This document shows, one piece after another, positions 58,901 to 64,000 of a DNA stretch of 64,000 nt (position 1 is its first letter; each line of letters begins with the position of its first letter). The position numbers were made by a program, and so were the translations under genes. The notes beneath the pieces were generated by a model. That model ran no database searches and was not told the DNA's origin. It was given only the letters and a program-made list of their open reading frames with translations. The DNA comes from Edaphochlamys debaryana (taxonomy: Eukaryota > Chlorophyta > Chlorophyceae > Chlamydomonadales), in NCBI GenBank assembly GCA_016858145.1, contig JAEHOE010000107.1:372001-436000 (forward strand), given 5' to 3'.

Positions 58901-61900
58901 CGGCCCCCGGAATCAAGCAGCTAGGCTATAGATGTCATGAGATGCGGTACTGGTCTCTTCCAGGAAAGGCTGTAGGCGTGCGCTCTGCCCTCGAGTTGGT
59001 GGGGGGCACAAACAGCACTTGCATGCAACCCCAGCTGGGCGGCGAGGTCGCTGCCCAGCCTGCCGGGCGAGTCAAGATGAACTCTCTGCTGCGCTCAGGT
59101 ATTGACCGAGAGCTCAAGCTGCTGGCGCGGGCTGGGGCGAAGGCCCGCCCGATGAGGTCAAAAGCCAGGGTCCCGTACCCACGCTTGCTGAGCCCCCCTT
59201 TTGCACAGCTCGATACACCGTATCTTCCTCTACCATAATGTCGTGGCGCTGGACGGTGCGAGCAAACATTCTCATGGCCGCTCGCGCTTGCGCTAGGGAG
59301 CACGCGGATGGGCGGGACAGGGCGCGTTACATAGCCATTGTCAAGTAGTTGGGCCCTAGGGCGGTGGGGGGTGGGGAGGCCGTAGGGACTTTCTGCCCTA
59401 AGTGAAGGAGATTATTGGGTGCAATCGGGCACTTTGCCTGGTCGCTATCATCATGGGAAAGCCTGTGCCAGGCATCCTGTTCTGTTTTGTAAAAACCTGG
59501 GTCCCTGACCTTTCAACCACCAACCGCCCAACCGTCAACCGCCAGCTGGTGCACGACTTCCGCCCATTGGAAATCCCCACGTCCTTCCACTTCACCCCCG
59601 CTTCCCTTTGATCCCGCCACCTGACCGCCATGAGATACCAGCCTCCCTGGCCCCTTCACACTCAGAAGTACTCAGTCAAGGCTTTCAGCAGCGCCACAGT
59701 GCGCAGGCTTCAGGCAGCCAGGCTAGATGCGGAAGGCATTGGTCCCTTCCGCACCCGTCACACGTGAGGGCGCCTGGCCCTAGTGTGGGCGTTTACTAGT
59801 TGATCAGCACAGCAGGGCTGTGGCCGGCGAGCTTCAAGTGAGTACACTCTACCTGCTGTATTCGTTACCTGCGGCTGGGCGTACAAGTCCTTCCGCCTGG
59901 GGTGAATTCGACGGTGCATCGCCGGGTGGACACTGCCGAATGGACCGCAGTGACAGGCAAGGCCGCCATGGAGGCTCGCCCCTCAGAGCCCGACCTGAGC
60001 CTGCGACATGGGTGAGAGCTATGTATACTGTGTTTGGATTAGGCGCAGTTGAGGCCAAGGGCAGGCCACAGGGGTTCGGGGGGACAACTCAATTGTGGAG
60101 GGGGCGGGGGTCTGGTTCGTGCCAGGCCGTGTCGGAGGCCGAACTGTCGTCCCGCACGGTGCACGTCGATTACAATAGAAGCATGAATACCCTGCTAAGC
60201 GCCGATGTCGTTGACTGTAGTCGCGGCTCGGGCCCTGTCACATTCAGCATGTCTCGTGTCCGATACTCGCGACGCAACGTTTCGCGGCCGTACAGGCGAC
60301 CCCTCCAGAACTGCTCCATCACCAGCACTGTATACATCGCGGCCAGAGCGGTGACGGGCCACGCAGGGTAAAGTGTGAAACCCGGCGCGGCATGTCGGGG
60401 GTCTCGCCATGTTGGCACGACGCGAACAAGCACCGCCAGCTCCCGAGGATGGTCGCGATGCCCTGTGGCCAAGGGGTCTCGTGTTGTGGCAACAGGGGCT
60501 TTGCGGGCTTCGAAGCCGGGCGGGCCAGGGGACCGATGGTCTGAATCCTTCACTCCGGCAACTATGTCCCTACGTTGCACCCCACCCTAAGCGGACCACG
60601 GGGAATCCACTTGCAGCTGATGCCGCCCCGACCTGGCCCGGTAATCCGACTCAGGACGCATGCCCCAGCACGGCATGTGGGTTATTCTGTGGCTCAGCCC
60701 CAGGGCGTACCCCTGCCTAGCAACAGCCAGCCATGCCCCGGGGGCGCCCGCGTCCCACAAGCGCAACCCGCTCGGCAGCTTGGAGATGGCGCGCGAATCA
60801 ACGGCCCCCGGAATCAAGCAGCTAGGCTATAGATGTCATGAGATGCGGTACTGGTCTCTTCCAGGAAAGGCTGTAGGCGTGCGCTCTGCCCTCGAGTTGG
60901 TGGGGGGCACAAACAGCACTTGCATGCAACCCCAGCTGGGCGGCGAGGTCGCTGCCCAGCCTGCCGGGCGAGTCAAGATGAACTCTCTGCTGCGCTCAGG
61001 TATTGACCGAGAGCTCAAGCTGCTGGCGCGGGCTGGGGCGAAGGCCCGCCCGATGAGGTCAAAAGCCAGGGTCCCGTACCCACGCTTGCTGAGCCCCCCT
61101 TTTGCACAGCTCGATACACCGTATCTTCCTCTACCATAATGTCGTGGCGCTGGACGGTGCGAGCAAACATTCTCATGGCCGCTCGCGCTTGCGCTAGGGA
61201 GCACGCGGATGGGCGGGACAGGGCGCGTTACATAGCCATTGTCAAGTAGTTGGGCCCTAGGGCGGTGGGGGGTGGGGAGGCCGTAGGGACTTTCTGCCCT
61301 AAGTGAAGGAGATTATTGGGTGCAATCGGGCACTTTGCCTGGTCGCTATCATCATGGGAAAGCCTGTGCCAGGCATCCTGTTCTGTTTTGTAAAAACCTG
61401 GGTCCCTGACCTTTCAACCACCAACCGCCCAACCGTCAACCGCCAGCTGGTGCACGACTTCCGCCCATTGGAAATCCCCACGTCCTTCCACTTCACCCCC
61501 GCTTCCCTTTGATCCCGCCACCTGACCGCCATGAGATACCAGCCTCCCTGGCCCCTTCACACTCAGAAGTACTCAGTCAAGGCTTTCAGCAGCGCCACAG
61601 TGCGCAGGCTTCAGGCAGCCAGGCTAGATGCGGAAGGCATTGGTCCCTTCCGCACCCGTCACACGTGAGGGCGCCTGGCCCTAGTGTGGGCGTTTACTAG
61701 TTGATCAGCACAGCAGGGCTGTGGCCGGCGAGCTTCAAGTGAGTACACTCTACCTGCTGTATTCGTTACCTGCGGCTGGGCGTACAAGTCCTTCCGCCTG
61801 GGGTGAATTCGACGGTGCATCGCCGGGTGGACACTGCCGAATGGACCGCAGTGACAGGCAAGGCCGCCATGGAGGCTCGCCCCTCAGAGCCCGACCTGAG

Positions 61901-64000
61901 CCTGCGACATGGGTGAGAGCTATGTATACTGTGTTTGGATTAGGCGCAGTTGAGGCCAAGGGCAGGCCACAGGGGTTCGGGGGGACAACTCAATTGTGGA
62001 GGGGGCGGGGGTCTGGTTCGTGCCAGGCCGTGTCGGAGGCCGAACTGTCGTCCCGCACGGTGCACGTCGATTACAATAGAAGCATGAATACCCTGCTAAG
62101 CGCCGATGTCGTTGACTGTAGTCGCGGCTCGGGCCCTGTCACATTCAGCATGTCTCGTGTCCGATACTCGCGACGCAACGTTTCGCGGCCGTACAGGCGA
62201 CCCCTCCAGAACTGCTCCATCACCAGCACTGTATACATCGCGGCCAGAGCGGTGACGGGCCACGCAGGGTAAAGTGTGAAACCCGGCGCGGCATGTCGGG
62301 GGTCTCGCCATGTTGGCACGACGCGAACAAGCACCGCCAGCTCCCGAGGATGGTCGCGATGCCCTGTGGCCAAGGGGTCTCGTGTTGTGGCAACAGGGGC
62401 TTTGCGGGCTTCGAAGCCGGGCGGGCCAGGGGACCGATGGTCTGAATCCTTCACTCCGGCAACTATGTCCCTACGTTGCACCCCACCCTAAGCGGACCAC
62501 GGGGAATCCACTTGCAGCTGATGCCGCCCCGACCTGGCCCGGTAATCCGACTCAGGACGCATGCCCCAGCACGGCATGTGGGTTATTCTGTGGCTCAGCC
62601 CCAGGGCGTACCCCTGCCTAGCAACAGCCAGCCATGCCCCGGGGGCGCCCGCGTCCCACAAGCGCAACCCGCTCGGCAGCTTGGAGATGGCGCGCGAATC
62701 AACGGCCCCCGGAATCAAGCAGCTAGGCTATAGATGTCATGAGATGCGGTACTGGTCTCTTCCAGGAAAGGCTGTAGGCGTGCGCTCTGCCCTCGAGTTG
62801 GTGGGGGGCACAAACAGCACTTGCATGCAACCCCAGCTGGGCGGCGAGGTCGCTGCCCAGCCTGCCGGGCGAGTCAAGATGAACTCTCTGCTGCGCTCAG
62901 GTATTGACCGAGAGCTCAAGCTGCTGGCGCGGGCTGGGGCGAAGGCCCGCCCGATGAGGTCAAAAGCCAGGGTCCCGTACCCACGCTTGCTGAGCCCCCC
63001 TTTTGCACAGCTCGATACACCGTATCTTCCTCTACCATAATGTCGTGGCGCTGGACGGTGCGAGCAAACATTCTCATGGCCGCTCGCGCTTGCGCTAGGG
63101 AGCACGCGGATGGGCGGGACAGGGCGCGTTACATAGCCATTGTCAAGTAGTTGGGCCCTAGGGCGGTGGGGGGTGGGGAGGCCGTAGGGACTTTCTGCCC
63201 TAAGTGAAGGAGATTATTGGGTGCAATCGGGCACTTTGCCTGGTCGCTATCATCATGGGAAAGCCTGTGCCAGGCATCCTGTTCTGTTTTGTAAAAACCT
63301 GGGTCCCTGACCTTTCAACCACCAACCGCCCAACCGTCAACCGCCAGCTGGTGCACGACTTCCGCCCATTGGAAATCCCCACGTCCTTCCACTTCACCCC
63401 CGCTTCCCTTTGATCCCGCCACCTGACCGCCATGAGATACCAGCCTCCCTGGCCCCTTCACACTCAGAAGTACTCAGTCAAGGCTTTCAGCAGCGCCACA
63501 GTGCGCAGGCTTCAGGCAGCCAGGCTAGATGCGGAAGGCATTGGTCCCTTCCGCACCCGTCACACGTGAGGGCGCCTGGCCCTAGTGTGGGCGTTTACTA
63601 GTTGATCAGCACAGCAGGGCTGTGGCCGGCGAGCTTCAAGTGAGTACACTCTACCTGCTGTATTCGTTACCTGCGGCTGGGCGTACAAGTCCTTCCGCCT
63701 GGGGTGAATTCGACGGTGCATCGCCGGGTGGACACTGCCGAATGGACCGCAGTGACAGGCAAGGCCGCCATGGAGGCTCGCCCCTCAGAGCCCGACCTGA
63801 GCCTGCGACATGGGTGAGAGCTATGTATACTGTGTTTGGATTAGGCGCAGTTGAGGCCAAGGGCAGGCCACAGGGGTTCGGGGGGACAACTCAATTGTGG
63901 AGGGGGCGGGGGTCTGGTTCGTGCCAGGCCGTGTCGGAGGCCGAACTGTCGTCCCGCACGGTGCACGTCGATTACAATAGAAGCATGAATACCCTGCTAA

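Larger units (their letters stand above)
51045..64000. repeat. Tandem array of a 1,901-bp unit, at least 6.8 copies
   Basis: Units begin at 51045, 52946, 54847, 56748, 58649, 60550 and 62451; the last is cut by the window edge. Spacing is exactly 1,901 bases every time. Copies are essentially identical; the one difference I found is T at 51128 and 53029 versus C at the same place in the later units. The unit length is not a multiple of three, so no frame crosses units. Left of 51045 the sequence is unrelated. I do not recognise the unit as rDNA, a known transposon or a gene family. Confidence 0.97.

Noticed and set aside
51045..64000. CRISPR-like or short-spacer repeat array
   Set aside because: The repeated unit is 1,901 bases with no short repeat-spacer pattern, and the genome is eukaryotic.

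Overview
This is a nuclear-genome window from a green alga, most likely of the Chlamydomonas/Volvox group (order Chlamydomonadales). The evidence is high GC content, genes split into many short exons by GT-AG introns with GTGAG/GTGCG-type donors, long alanine and glycine runs in coding sequence, TGTAA polyadenylation signals, and plant/algal protein families. No bacterial operon, CRISPR array, rRNA or tRNA gene was recognised. Exon models were built by hand from reading frame, splice sites and intron phase. Almost all of them close in frame, but none has transcript support.

Layout. (1) 1-1206: 3' part of an alanine-rich, amphipathic-helix gene (+). (2) 2250-4839: class IV histone deacetylase (-), head to head with (3) 5624-10838: a Reb1/TTF1-like Myb DNA-binding protein (+). 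(4) 11715-14397: secreted cysteine-rich protein built from three duplicated exon modules (+). (5) 15858-18917: membrane-anchored CmcI-type (cephalosporin hydroxylase/sugar O-methyltransferase fold) enzyme (-). (6) 19.5-23.8 kb: a transposon graveyard with a stray exon copy of gene 4, a hAT-type MITE, an L1-like LINE remnant, and a broken phage-type DNA adenine methyltransferase probably from a DIRS retrotransposon. (7) 24277-27402: sulfotransferase-like gene (+). (8) 29125-32629 and 35276-38848: two tandem paralogous Fringe-like (GT31-like) glycosyltransferases (+). (9) 40666-44652: GT90/CAP10-like glycosyltransferase (-). (10) 45354-47594: a second sulfotransferase-like gene, paralogous to 7 (-). 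(11) 48.9-50.6 kb: a proline-rich hypothetical exon, a second copy of the same hAT MITE, and a 7-bp microsatellite. (12) 51045-64000: a tandem array of a 1,901-bp unit, 6.8 copies in the window and continuing past its end.

The genes between 15.9 and 47.6 kb look functionally related: a putative sugar O-methyltransferase, two P-loop sulfotransferases, two Fringe-like glycosyltransferases and a GT90 glycosyltransferase, five of the six with an N-terminal signal or anchor (the sixth, the second Fringe-like gene, has a comparable hydrophobic stretch). I infer a physical cluster for building and decorating (sulfating, methylating) a secreted glycan, plausibly of the cell wall or extracellular matrix. 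The histone deacetylase and Reb1-like genes are chromatin/rDNA housekeeping genes and are probably unrelated to it.
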